Assembly: GCA_047971315.1 (NCBI GenBank)
Contig: JBKDZP010000004.1
Location: forward strand, 1-64,000
Direction of reading: 5' to 3'
Source of the DNA: JBKDZP01 sp047971315
Lineage (GTDB): Bacteria; Bacillota_I; Bacilli_A; RF39; UBA660
DNA: 64,000 nt
In this document: one piece after another, positions 51,533 to 60,110 of the stretch
How the letters are laid out: the number at the start of each line of letters is the position of its first letter
How positions within the stretch are numbered: position 1 is the stretch's first letter
Position numbers and translations under genes: made by a program
The notes under the pieces: generated by a model
What the model saw: only the letters and a program-made list of their open reading frames with translations
What the model was told of the DNA's origin: nothing
The model's database searches: none

Positions 51533-53440
51533 CTATTTTACGTAATAATCTGATAGTGTAAAGTCAACGTTTTCTTCAATCCATTCTTTTCTTGGTTCTA
51601 CTTTGTCCCCCATTAATACACTTACTCTTTTTTCTGCTAAAGCACCATCGGTTATATTTATTTTTATTAAGCTTCTTTTTTCCGGATCCATAGTTGTTTC
51701 TCTAAGTTGAATAGCATCCATCTCTCCTAGTCCTTTATATCTTTGCGTTTGTGATGGTTTATTTTTAAATTTTTCAAGTATTTTTTTTCTTTCTTCTTCA
51801 TCCCAAGCATAGTAAGATTCTTTTCCACTTGATATTTGATATAATGGTGGATTTGCTATATAAAGTTTGCCTGATTCTACAAGTGGCTTCATATATCTAT
51901 AGAAAAATGTGATTAATAAAATTTGAATATGGGCTCCATCTACATCGGCATCTGTCATTATAATGACTTTATCATAGTTGCAGTCTTTCACATCAAAATC
52001 AGTTCCCACACCAGCTCCAATTGTATGAATCATAGTATTTATTTCTTCATTCTTAAAGATTTCTTCCATTTTTGCTTTTTCAGTATTTAATACTTTTCCT
52101 CTAAGTGGTAAGATAGCTTGATATTTTTTATCTCTACCTAATTTTGCAGAACCACCTGCCGAGTCTCCTTCTACCAAAAATAGTTCATTTTTTGTTGTAT
52201 CTTTACTTTGAGCTGGAGATAATTTTCCACTTAATGCTTGTTCTTTTTTATTTTTTGATTTACCATTTCTTGCTTCATCTCTTGCTTTTCTAGCTGCCTC
52301 TGTTGCTTGTTTACTTTTAAGCATTTTATTTAAAATATTGGTAGCAATTTCCTTGTTTTCTTCTAAAAAGAATTGAAGTTTTTCATATGTAATACTCTCA
52401 ACAATATTACGTGCTATTGGTGTTCCAAGTTTTCCTTTAGTTTGTCCTTCAAATTGAAGTAAATTTTCTGGAATTTGAAGACTTATTATTGCAGTTAAAC
52501 CTTCTCTAGTATTTGGTCCTTCTAAATTAGTATCTTTTGCTTTTAGAAAATTATTATTTCTAGCATAATCATTAAATACTCTTGTTAATGCAGTTTTAAA
52601 TCCAACTTCATGAGTCCCACCATCATTTGTTTTAACATTATTCACAAATGAAATAATATTTTCTGAATAATTTTCAGTATATTGAAAAGCTATTTCTACA
52701 TTAACTCCATCTTTCATTCCTTCAAATTGAACAACTTTATGAAGCTCATTTTTATCATCATTCAAATATTCAATAAAAGCATTTAAACCATTTTCATAGT
52801 GAAAAATTTCTTTTTTATTATCTAAAATATCTTCAACTTCAATTGTTAATCCTTTAAGTAGAAATGCACATTCTTGCATTCTTTCACATATTGTAGTGAA
52901 TGAAAAATTAGTTGTGGAAAAGATATTATTATCTGGTAAAAATCTTACTTTTGTTCCGGTTTTTGAGGTTTTCTCTAATTTTTTTAGTGGAATTGAAAGT
53001 TTTCCACCATTTTCAAATTTAATAAAGTGTTCATATCCATCTTTTTTTATAATAACTTCTAGCCATTGACTTAGGGCATTTACTACACTTGCCCCAACCC
53101 CATGTAATCCTCCAGATACTTTATATCCACCACTTTCAAATTTTCCACCAGCATGTAGTACTGTATAAACTACTTCAGGAGTACTCATTCCACTTGAGTG
53201 TTTTCCAACTGGAACTCCTCTTCCTTCATCTTCAATACTAATACTATGGTCTTCATGTAGTATAATTTTTATTTTTTTTCCATATCCATTTATTACTTCA
53301 TCTATTCCATTATCTACAATTTCCCATACTAAGTGATGTAATCCTCTTTTGTCAGTTGATCCTATATACATTCCTGGTCTTTTTCTTACTGCTTCTAGAC
53401 CTTCTAGTATTTTAATTGAACTTTCATCATAATTTGTCAT
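51533..53440 (-). CDS. parE: DNA topoisomerase IV subunit B
   Basis: The ATPase subunit of topoisomerase IV (635 aa). Motifs include the GHKL ATPase motifs EIVDNGIDEVI, DEGRGVPVG and GGLHGVGASVVNALS, the toprim box LVEGDSAGGSAKLGRD with DADVDGAHI, and the C-terminal QRYKGLGEMDA. ParE identity, rather than GyrB, rests on length and on being upstream of parC. Start ATG has a GGTGATAAA site. Confidence 0.9.
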   Translation of the reverse strand: MTNYDESSIKILEGLEAVRKRPGMYIGSTDKRGLHHLVWEIVDNGIDEVINGYGKKIKIILHEDHSISIEDEGRGVPVGKHSSGMSTPEVVYTVLHAGGKFESGGYKVSGGLHGVGASVVNALSQWLEVIIKKDGYEHFIKFENGGKLSIPLKKLEKTSKTGTKVRFLPDNNIFSTTNFSFTTICERMQECAFLLKGLTIEVEDILDNKKEIFHYENGLNAFIEYLNDDKNELHKVVQFEGMKDGVNVEIAFQYTENYSENIISFVNNVKTNDGGTHEVGFKTALTRVFNDYARNNNFLKAKDTNLEGPNTREGLTAIISLQIPENLLQFEGQTKGKLGTPIARNIVESITYEKLQFFLEENKEIATNILNKMLKSKQATEAARKARDEARNGKSKNKKEQALSGKLSPAQSKDTTKNELFLVEGDSAGGSAKLGRDKKYQAILPLRGKVLNTEKAKMEEIFKNEEINTMIHTIGAGVGTDFDVKDCNYDKVIIMTDADVDGAHIQILLITFFYRYMKPLVESGKLYIANPPLYQISSGKESYYAWDEEERKKILEKFKNKPSQTQRYKGLGEMDAIQLRETTMDPEKRSLIKINITDGALAEKRVSVLMGDKVEPRKEWIEENVDFTLSDYYVK

Positions 53441-53511
53441 GTTTTATCACCTTTATTTATTATAACAAAAAATAAGAAAATATCAAAGATTTCCTTATTA
53501 TGTTTTAATTT

Positions 53512-54009
53512 TTATTTAAATATTTCAATTAATTGTTCCAAATTGTTGATTTCATTTATATTAAGATCAGTTTTTTTATCTGGTAAGAATTGTATTGCTA
53601 TTCCTCCACTTGATTTCCAATCAATAATATTTTCAATTCTGTCATCTACTAAAATTGCATCTTTAGCATTAACCATTTGTGGTTTTTTAAATACTTTAGG
53701 AACTCCAATTATTGGAATTTCCTTGATACTTTTTCTAATAAACTTTGTTTTATATATAAGTTCTTCTAGACTATTCATATGAGTTAAAATACTTATATTA
53801 AAAAATTTAGATTCGATTAATTTTTTTATATTTTCAATACTATTATTTATTTCACTACTTTGTGAAATCATTTTATCCCAGTCTATATTTTTATAATACT
53901 CTTCTTTTTTTTCAAAATCATCTTGTATTTTTAAGTCTTCAATATCTTTGTTCATAAAATTTACTGTATTTAATATAACTCCATCGAAGTCAATATATAA
54001 TTGTTTCAT
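53512..54009 (-). CDS. HAD-superfamily hydrolase, paralogue 1
   Basis: A 165-residue phosphatase-like protein: motif I IDFDGVILNT (nucleophile Asp), motif II SILTHM and motif IV AILVDDRIENI. It resembles small 5'-nucleotidase-type HADs. It is a tandem paralogue of the next gene (same length, same motifs, about 40% similar by eye). The substrate is unknown. Confidence 0.8.
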   Translation of the reverse strand: MKQLYIDFDGVILNTVNFMNKDIEDLKIQDDFEKKEEYYKNIDWDKMISQSSEINNSIENIKKLIESKFFNISILTHMNSLEELIYKTKFIRKSIKEIPIIGVPKVFKKPQMVNAKDAILVDDRIENIIDWKSSGGIAIQFLPDKKTDLNINEINNLEQLIEIFK

Positions 54010-54025
54010 TTTTTACCTCTTCTAT

Positions 54026-54523
54026 TTAAGTTACTATATCTAATATTTGGTCTAAACTATCAATTACTTTAAATCCTTTACCAGCTAGTTTGGTTGAAAA
54101 ACATATTCCAATACCACCTTGTTTTTCCCATTCTATTAAATTACCATCAAAATCATCAATTAATATTGCATCTTTTGAGTCAACAATATCAGTTTTATTT
54201 AATTCTTTAGGAACTAGAATTACCGTTAAATTATTTATTTTACTTTTGATATATTTTATTTTTGCGGTTGCTTCATTAATTGATAGTACATGAGTTAAAA
54301 TACTTATTTCAAATAATTTACTATCGATTAATTTTTGAATATTTTTAATGCTATTATTAATTTGTTCTGATTTTTTGATGAAAGCATTCCAATTTAAACT
54401 TTTATAAAATTCGTGACATTTATTATAGTCTTTTGTACTTATACCAAGTTCTTGTAATTTTTTATATGACGGTGAAATTGTATCTAGTATAACACCATCA
54501 AAATCAATGTATAATTTTTTCAT
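54026..54523 (-). CDS. HAD-superfamily hydrolase, paralogue 2
   Basis: A 165-residue protein with motif I IDFDGVILDT, motif II SILTHVLS and motif IV AILIDDFDGNL. It lies 16 bases from paralogue 1, so this is a recent-looking tandem duplication with divergence in the cap region. It could be a nucleotidase or sugar phosphatase; no substrate motif decides. Confidence 0.8.
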   Translation of the reverse strand: MKKLYIDFDGVILDTISPSYKKLQELGISTKDYNKCHEFYKSLNWNAFIKKSEQINNSIKNIQKLIDSKLFEISILTHVLSINEATAKIKYIKSKINNLTVILVPKELNKTDIVDSKDAILIDDFDGNLIEWEKQGGIGICFSTKLAGKGFKVIDSLDQILDIVT

Positions 54524-54598
54524 TCTATCACCAAGTAAAGTTTATCACGAACATTTGTATTTGTCTATAGTTTTTGAAAAAAATAATCAAATTTTTGA

Positions 54599-55135
54599 TT
54601 ATTTTAATGCATCGATTAATTCTGATTTTTTCATGGTAGAAGCACCTGAAATATTAGCTGTTTTAGCTAATTCTCTTAATTCAGCTACAGTTTTTGAAGA
54701 AAGATCAGTTGTTTCATTATTTTCTACTGATTTTTTTTCAACTTTTTCTTCTACTTTAGTTTCAACTTTTGTAGTTTTACCATTTAATGCAGTATTTGCT
54801 AAATTAACAAATTCTGTAAATGCAACTTTATTATCAATTGCTATTTCAGATAACATTTTACGGTTGATACTAATTCCTGCTTTGCTTAATCCATTAATGA
54901 ATTTTGAATAACTAATGTTATTTTCTCTACAAGCAGCATTAATTATTGTAATCCATAATTTTCTGAAATCTCTTTTCTTTTGTCTTCTATCTCTATATGC
55001 ATATTTTAATGAATGCATTACTTGTTCTTTTGCAGTTCTATATAATCTATGTTTACTACCAAAGTAACCTTTTGCTAATTTCATTACTTTTTTACGTCTT
55101 GCGTGATGAACTGATCCACCTTTAACTCTTGCCAT
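54599..55135 (-). CDS. rplT: Ribosomal protein L20 with Rho-N/SAP-like C-terminal extension
   Basis: The first 115 or so residues are L20 ([40 protein letters not shown]), a primary binder of 23S rRNA that also represses its own operon. Normal L20 is about 118 residues; this one has 178. The tail is a Lys/Glu/Thr linker, then [20 protein letters not shown] and [12 protein letters not shown], which fits the Rho N-terminal/SAP-like helix-turn-helix. It is the last gene of infC-rpmI-rplT. Confidence 0.93.
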   Translation of the reverse strand: MARVKGGSVHHARRKKVMKLAKGYFGSKHRLYRTAKEQVMHSLKYAYRDRRQKKRDFRKLWITIINAACRENNISYSKFINGLSKAGISINRKMLSEIAIDNKVAFTEFVNLANTALNGKTTKVETKVEEKVEKKSVENNETTDLSSKTVAELRELAKTANISGASTMKKSELIDALK

Positions 55136-55153
55136 GTTTTTCCTCCTTTAAAA

Positions 55154-55348
55154 CTATTTTCCTATTATATCCTTTATTCTTGAATAATCAGCACTTGATA
55201 ATAATGAACCTGCTCTACCTGTTCTATTAGATGCAGCATTCTTTTTACCAGTATTATGTCTTGTACCTGCTTTTCCAATTTTAATTGTTCCACCTGGTCT
55301 TACTTTACAAACTTTAGCAGTACCTTTGTGTGTCTTCATTTTTGGCAT
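55154..55348 (-). CDS. rpmI: Ribosomal protein L35
   Basis: 64 residues: MPKMKTHKGTAKVCKVRPGG, KIGKAGTRHNTGKKNA and RAGSLLSSADYSRIKDIIG, a standard L35. It lies between infC and rplT in the conserved operon. Confidence 0.95.
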   Translation of the reverse strand: MPKMKTHKGTAKVCKVRPGGTIKIGKAGTRHNTGKKNAASNRTGRAGSLLSSADYSRIKDIIGK

Positions 55349-55359
55349 ATAAATTCCTC

Positions 55360-55893
55360 CTATTTTTCCTTCTTTGGCGTTAGCATCATTGTCATAAATC
55401 TACCATCTAATGATGGTTTTTGTTCGATAACAGCTATATCTTCTACAGCTGAAGCGAAACGTTGTAATACTTCTCTTCCTAATTCAGGATGAGCCATTTC
55501 TCTTCCTTTAAAACGAATTGATACTTTTACTTTATGACCTTTTTCTAATTACTTTGATGAGTTACAAACGCGTGTTTCAAAATCATGTTTATCAATTGCA
55601 ACTGAAAGTCGATATTCTTTAACTTCAAGATTGCTTTCTCTTTGTTTTTTCATGTTTTCTTTTTGTTTTTTCTTGTTTTCATATTTAAATTTGCTATAAT
55701 CCATAATTTTACAAACTTGTGGATTAGCACTTTGGTTAATTAAAACAAGATCAAATCCTGCATAACCAGCTAAAGTTAATGCATCTTTAATTGGTTTCAC
55801 ACCTAATTGTTCTCCTTTAGGTCCTATTACCATTACTTCTCTTGCACGTATTTGTTCATTTATGTACATATCTTTTTCTCTATTATTTGCGAT
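55360..55893 (-). CDS. infC: Translation initiation factor IF-3 with an in-frame UAA
   Basis: IF-3 controls start-codon choice. The N-domain ([37 protein letters not shown]) and linker are normal up to VCNSSK, then a TAA (55549-55551) occurs where the family has the residue before LEKG. The same frame continues perfectly: [54 protein letters not shown]. The C-domain has no start of its own with a site. The best start is ATC at 55893, 8 bases after GGAGG; AUU-type starts are known for infC elsewhere. Either the stop is a sequence error, or it is read through, or a second copy exists. Confidence 0.85.
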
Positions 55894-55894
55894 A

Positions 55895-56039
55895 CCTGAC
55901 ACCTCCATTAAAAAAAGTGAACACACAGTATCCACTTATAACCATAGTATCTTATTGTATAAAGATTATTTGGCTGTATACCCAAAGCTTATGCAATCGG
56001 GTGAGAAGTGGATCTTCTTCTTTCCTTTTTTTAAATTTC
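55895..56039 (-). promoter_or_regulatory. L20-type leader (attenuator) of infC-rpmI-rplT
   Basis: A 145-base leader ends in an intrinsic terminator (55917-55935, stem GTGGATAC/GTGTTCAC plus U-run). An upstream ATCCACTT (56013-56006) can pair with AAGTGGAT of the terminator's 5' arm region to form an antiterminator, and an ACCC/GGGT hairpin lies between. This is the Firmicutes L20 leader arrangement, where excess L20 promotes termination. No ORF lies here. Confidence 0.75.
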
Positions 56040-56045
56040 TTCTAT

Positions 56046-56074
56046 ATTATACATATTAATATTATGTTTGTCAA
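56046..56074 (-). promoter_or_regulatory. infC operon promoter
   Basis: TTGACA (56074-56069), a 17-base spacer and TATAAT (56051-56046) are perfect consensus. It abuts the stop codon of the DUF4116 gene. Confidence 0.85.
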
Positions 56075-56097
56075 CTTATTTTATGTTATTTTTATAT
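56050..56097. repeat. Direct repeat, copy 1 (contains the infC promoter)
   Basis: About 46 bases here resemble 57130-57175 (both start TACATATTAATATTA and end TTATGTTATTT...TATAT). The two copies flank the DUF4116 gene. Confidence 0.55.
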
Positions 56098-56948
56098 ACT
56101 GATGTTTTAACTTTAGATTTTTTAATATCTTCCTCATTAGTAGTATTATCTATTTTATAAATTTCTTCATAATCTTCTAATTTATTTAGTACATTTTCAA
56201 ATGTTTCTTTATTATTATAATCAGATTCAACCATATAGTTTTGAATAATTGAAAAAATAAGTTGCAATCTTTTTGAAGCATATTTTAATGATTCTTTATT
56301 TTGAAAATACGCAGCCAATACTACTTCTTTATCATCTTTAAATTTTTTTATAACAATATCTAGTGCATTTCCATCTTGTTTTACTACTTCTAAAACTACA
56401 TCTTTATCATTTCTTAATTCTTTTGAAACATACCAATATAAATATGCATCTTGTTTTACTACTTTCAATACTACTTCTTTATTATTTTTTATTTCATATG
56501 ATGCAGCAGTAAAATTATGGCAGTTTTGGTATATTCTTTCCATTATTATATCATCATCAAAACGTATTCTGCATGAAGAAAACTCACCTGCTTGCTCATT
56601 TTGTTTTACTGCTTCCAATACTACTTCTTTAACATTTCGAAATATTGCTGCAAATTCTAATGCAAGTCCATTTTGCCTTACCGCTGCTAATACTACTTCT
56701 TTATCTTTTCTTAGTTCAATTGATGCATGTTTTAATGCAAGTCCATTTTGCTTTACCGCTGCTAACACTACTTCTTTATCTTTTCTTAGTTCAATTGATG
56801 CATATTTTATTGCAAGTCCATTTTGCTTTACCGCTATTAATATTATTTCTTTATCATTTTTTATTTCTAGTGTTTGGTTTAATAAGTTTGACCAATCTTC
56901 TTTAACTCTCTCTATAGCTTTCTTTCTTTTTTCATCATAATAAAGCAT
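56076..56948 (-). CDS. DUF4116 repeat protein (290 aa)
   Basis: Start MLYYDEKRKKAIERVKEDW at 56948 after GGGGG. The protein is built from seven or so DUF4116-type helical repeats of about 24-25 residues, such as KEVVLAAVKQNGLALKHASIE. Three neighbouring repeats are almost identical at DNA level (about 56660-56840). DUF4116 is best known from leucine-rich-like repeats in protists, giant viruses and some bacteria. The role is unknown. The gene is flanked by direct repeats and sits between ynbB and the infC promoter, so it looks inserted. Confidence 0.8.
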   Translation of the reverse strand: MLYYDEKRKKAIERVKEDWSNLLNQTLEIKNDKEIILIAVKQNGLAIKYASIELRKDKEVVLAAVKQNGLALKHASIELRKDKEVVLAAVRQNGLALEFAAIFRNVKEVVLEAVKQNEQAGEFSSCRIRFDDDIIMERIYQNCHNFTAASYEIKNNKEVVLKVVKQDAYLYWYVSKELRNDKDVVLEVVKQDGNALDIVIKKFKDDKEVVLAAYFQNKESLKYASKRLQLIFSIIQNYMVESDYNNKETFENVLNKLEDYEEIYKIDNTTNEEDIKKSKVKTSVYKNNIK

Positions 56949-57069
56949 ATCATTTCCCCCTAAACGCATATACTATAGCAAAATTTATTTTAGATGTCAA
57001 TATTTTTTTATCCAATCTACCAAGAGAATATTTTTAACTTGATCAAACAATTACAATATTTATATAATA

Positions 57070-57114
57070 TAAAAAAACATAATCCAATTTCTTATAAAGG
57101 ATTATATGTTTTTT
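57070..57114. terminator. Terminator after ynbB
   Basis: AACATAATCC/GGATTATATGTT arms with flanking A- and T-runs, about 65 bases after the ynbB stop. Confidence 0.65.
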
Positions 57115-57129
57115 ATATCAAACTCAATT

Positions 57130-57175
57130 TACATATTAATATTAAATTTGATAACTAGCTTTATGTTATTTATAT
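57130..57175. repeat. Direct repeat, copy 2 (decayed infC promoter)
   Basis: Matches copy 1 but has TTATCA and TAAATT where copy 1 has TTGACA and TATAAT. Probably a remnant of duplication when the DUF4116 gene entered. Confidence 0.5.
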
Positions 57176-57178
57176 CTA

Positions 57179-58453
57179 TTAATTTTTTTTAAGTTTTGAC
57201 ACATACTTTATCTTATTTTTTTTATTTAATAATTTATTAACAGCAAACATAACTCCAATTTTACCATATTCATAAGTAAGGCCGCCTTGTTGATAAGCTA
57301 TAAAAGGACTTCTTAAAGGTCCATCACAACTTAGTTCAATTGAAGATCCTTGTGTAAAACTACCAGATGCCATTATTACTTTGTCATCATAGCCAGGCAT
57401 TTCCCAAGGAAATGGTAATGCATGAGCATCTATTGGTGAACCAGCTTGAATTCCTTGACAATATAATACTAAATCAGTTTCATTTTTAAATATTATATTT
57501 TGAACTATGTCAGTTCTGTCTTCATTATATTTAGGTTCTACATCATATCCTATATTTTCCATTACTTTGCTTGTTATTATAGCAGTTTTTAAACTACTTC
57601 CTACAACACTTGGAGCCATAAATAGTCCTTGTAATAGTGATTTATTTATTCCTAAACTTGGTCCTACCTCTTTACCTTCTCCTGGTATAGTTAGTCTTTC
57701 ACTTGCTAGTTTTACCAATTCTTTTTTACCAGCTATATATGCTCCATTAGGGGCAATTCCAGCTCCTAGATTTTTAATTAATGAACCAACAATTATATCT
57801 GCTCCAACACTTAATGGTTCATTTTTATTCACAAATTCACAGTAACAATTATCAACCATTATAATTACTTCTTTATCTATTTTTCTAATTTTATATATTA
57901 CTTGTTTTACTTTTTCTAAAGATAAACTTTTTCTTGTTGAATATCCTTTAGATCTTTGTATTTCAATTACCTTTATTTTATTATTTTTCAGATGTTGTTG
58001 TATTTTTTCAATATCAAAATTATCATCTATTAATTCTATTTGTTGATAATTAATATTAAATGATTTTAGAGAACTTTTATTTTCTTTAATACCTATTACT
58101 TCATCTAATGTATCATATGGCTTTCCTGTTATACTAAGAAGTGTATCGCTTGGTCTTAAGAATGCGAATAATGCCACTGTAAGAGCATGTGATCCTGATA
58201 TAAACTGATTTCTAACTAAACAGTCTTCTGCACCTAATACTTTAGCAAATACTTTTTCTATTGTATCTCTTCCAATATCACCATATCCATAACCTGTAGT
58301 TGAATTAAAGTGTGTTTCTGAGATTTTAAATTCATGAAAGGCATTAATTACTTTTAAACTTTGATACTCAACTAATTCATCTATTTTTTTGAATTCTTTT
58401 TGAATTTCATTTTCAGCTAAATTAAATAAATTTATTATTTCATCATTTATCAT
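57179..58453 (-). CDS. Aluminium-resistance/methionine gamma-lyase-like PLP enzyme (YnbB)
   Basis: A 424-residue PLP enzyme of the Cys/Met-metabolism fold. Family blocks are NSTTGYGYGDIGRDTIEKV, VRNQFISGSHALTVALF, VDNCYCEFVNKNEPL and the lysine motif GSLIKNLGAGIAPNGAYIAG. The C-terminal part has SFTQGSSIELSCDGPLR. The family has uncertain function; some members were linked to aluminium resistance. It overlaps the SDR gene upstream by one base, so they are one operon. Confidence 0.88.
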   Translation of the reverse strand: MINDEIINLFNLAENEIQKEFKKIDELVEYQSLKVINAFHEFKISETHFNSTTGYGYGDIGRDTIEKVFAKVLGAEDCLVRNQFISGSHALTVALFAFLRPSDTLLSITGKPYDTLDEVIGIKENKSSLKSFNINYQQIELIDDNFDIEKIQQHLKNNKIKVIEIQRSKGYSTRKSLSLEKVKQVIYKIRKIDKEVIIMVDNCYCEFVNKNEPLSVGADIIVGSLIKNLGAGIAPNGAYIAGKKELVKLASERLTIPGEGKEVGPSLGINKSLLQGLFMAPSVVGSSLKTAIITSKVMENIGYDVEPKYNEDRTDIVQNIIFKNETDLVLYCQGIQAGSPIDAHALPFPWEMPGYDDKVIMASGSFTQGSSIELSCDGPLRSPFIAYQQGGLTYEYGKIGVMFAVNKLLNKKNKIKYVSKLKKN

Positions 58454-59196
58454 TAATATGTTCCTCCATCTACTACAATTATTTGATTATTTATGTAACT
58501 TGCATCATCACTTACAAGAAACTTTACTACTTTAGCAATTTCTTCTTCTTTTCCATATCTTTTTAAAAATATCTTTTGTTCTTCTAACTCAATAAATTCT
58601 TTATCCATATTTTTTAATTCATTATTTGTTCCAATAAATCCTGGTGCTACAGCATTTACATTTATATATGGCGCAAATTGAAGAGATATATTATGAGTTA
58701 ATGAATTAATACCAGATTTTGATGCATCATAGTCAAGACACATTGGATAATATTTATTTATACCATTAGTTGATGATATATTTACAATTTTACCAAATTT
58801 ATTTTTATACATTATATCTCCAATATATTTACTTACTAAGAATGTTCCTACAAGATTTGTTTCAAGTATTTTCATAAAATTTTCTTTTGTTTTATCAAAA
58901 AATAATGTATCAATTGCTATTCCTGCATTATTTACTAAAATATCTACTTTACCAAATTTATCAATTATTTTATTTACCATTTCTTTTATTTCTAATTCAC
59001 TACTAATATCACATTTTACTATAAAACATTCTACATTATAAGTATTTATAACATGTTTTTTCAAATCTTCAGCACTTTTTTGATCAGTATTATAGTTTAT
59101 TACTACATTACATTTTGAACCTGCAAGTTCTTTTATAATAGTACTTCCAATTCCTTTACTAGATCCTGTTACGAGTGCTACTTTACCTTCTAACAT
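58453..59196 (-). CDS. Short-chain dehydrogenase/reductase (FabG-like)
   Basis: 247 residues with the NAD(P)-binding VTGSSKGIGSTIIKELA, NNAGIAID, catalytic Ser-Tyr-Lys (NISSTNGINKYYPMCLDYDASKSG) and GFIGTN. The FabG/acetoacyl-CoA-reductase type is suggested by length and motifs, but no fatty-acid genes are nearby. Coupled to the YnbB-like gene. Confidence 0.88.
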   Translation of the reverse strand: MLEGKVALVTGSSKGIGSTIIKELAGSKCNVVINYNTDQKSAEDLKKHVINTYNVECFIVKCDISSELEIKEMVNKIIDKFGKVDILVNNAGIAIDTLFFDKTKENFMKILETNLVGTFLVSKYIGDIMYKNKFGKIVNISSTNGINKYYPMCLDYDASKSGINSLTHNISLQFAPYINVNAVAPGFIGTNNELKNMDKEFIELEEQKIFLKRYGKEEEIAKVVKFLVSDDASYINNQIIVVDGGTY

Positions 59197-59267
59197 GATT
59201 CACCTCATTATTTCATATATAAATTGTATCATAAAAATTTATATTAATATATTATTAATTTCTAAGT

Positions 59268-59292
59268 ATTAAAAAAAGAGCACTATGCTCTT
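59268..59292 (-). terminator. efp terminator
   Basis: AAGAGCA/TGCTCTT stem overlapping the efp stop, followed by a U-run. Confidence 0.8.
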
Positions 59293-59840
59293 GATGAATA
59301 TTTTCCATCAGCTGATGTAACTAGGATTTTTTCACCTTGTTCAATAAATAAAGGAACTCTTACTAAAAGACCAGTTTCTACATATGCGTCTTTTTGAGCG
59401 TTATTTGTAGTATTTCCTTTTACAGCTGGTTCAGTTGTTACTATTGTAAATTCAACTTTATCTGGTAAAATTACACCTAGTAATTCTCCTTGGAAAAATG
59501 AAACTGTAACCATCATATTGTCTATTAGATAAAATTTATCATCGCCTAGTTGTTCATCTGTCAATTCAAATTGTTCATATGATTCCATATTCATAAAATA
59601 ATAATCAGTTCCAGTATTATATAAATATTGGACTGTTTTTTTATCAATATTTGCTTTTTCAAATTTAATATTTGTATTGAATGTTCTTTCTAATGTTGAA
59701 CCATTTTTTAAGTTTTTAATTTTAGTTTTCATAAAAGCTGAACCTTTTCCTGGTTTAACATGTAAAAATTCAATTACTTGAAAAATATTTCCTTCAATGA
59801 TTAAAGTCATTCCAGTTTTAATATCGTTTACTTCTATCAT
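59283..59840 (-). CDS. efp: Translation elongation factor P
   Basis: Rescues ribosomes stalled on polyproline. The 185-residue protein has the KOW-like N-domain with HVKPGKGSAFMKTK (the Lys of the modified loop is in PGKG) and two OB domains ending in GEKILVTSADGKYSSRA. Length is standard. ATG has GGAAGATAAT. Confidence 0.95.
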   Translation of the reverse strand: MIEVNDIKTGMTLIIEGNIFQVIEFLHVKPGKGSAFMKTKIKNLKNGSTLERTFNTNIKFEKANIDKKTVQYLYNTGTDYYFMNMESYEQFELTDEQLGDDKFYLIDNMMVTVSFFQGELLGVILPDKVEFTIVTTEPAVKGNTTNNAQKDAYVETGLLVRVPLFIEQGEKILVTSADGKYSSRA

Positions 59841-59865
59841 ATTATCTTCCTTTTTTTATATATTT

Positions 59866-60033
59866 TTATTTTTCTTCCTTATGTGCTGTATGTTGTTGAC
59901 ATCTTGAACAATATTTACTTAGTTCTAGACGTGTTGGTGTATTTCTTTTATTTTTTGGAGTACGATAATTTTTTTCTCCACATACTGTACATTTTAATGT
60001 AATATTTTCTCTTGCTTCACCTTTTTTTGCCAT
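59866..60033 (-). CDS. rpmG: Ribosomal protein L33
   Basis: Encodes 55 residues: [40 protein letters not shown] and [14 protein letters not shown]. The four Cys (CxxC...CxxC) make this the zinc-binding form. A GGAGGAAGAAAC site precedes ATG at 60033. Found between efp and a hypothetical gene. Confidence 0.93.
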   Translation of the reverse strand: MAKKGEARENITLKCTVCGEKNYRTPKNKRNTPTRLELSKYCSRCQQHTAHKEEK

Positions 60034-60110
60034 GTTTCTTCCTCCTTTTTTAACGCATTGTCTATATTATAACAAAAAATACATTTTTTTTAAATATATT
60101 TTTATCTTTT

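Noticed and set aside
53512..54523. HAD pair as a toxin-antitoxin module
   Set aside because: The two proteins are clear paralogues with the same phosphatase motifs, not a toxin with an antidote.
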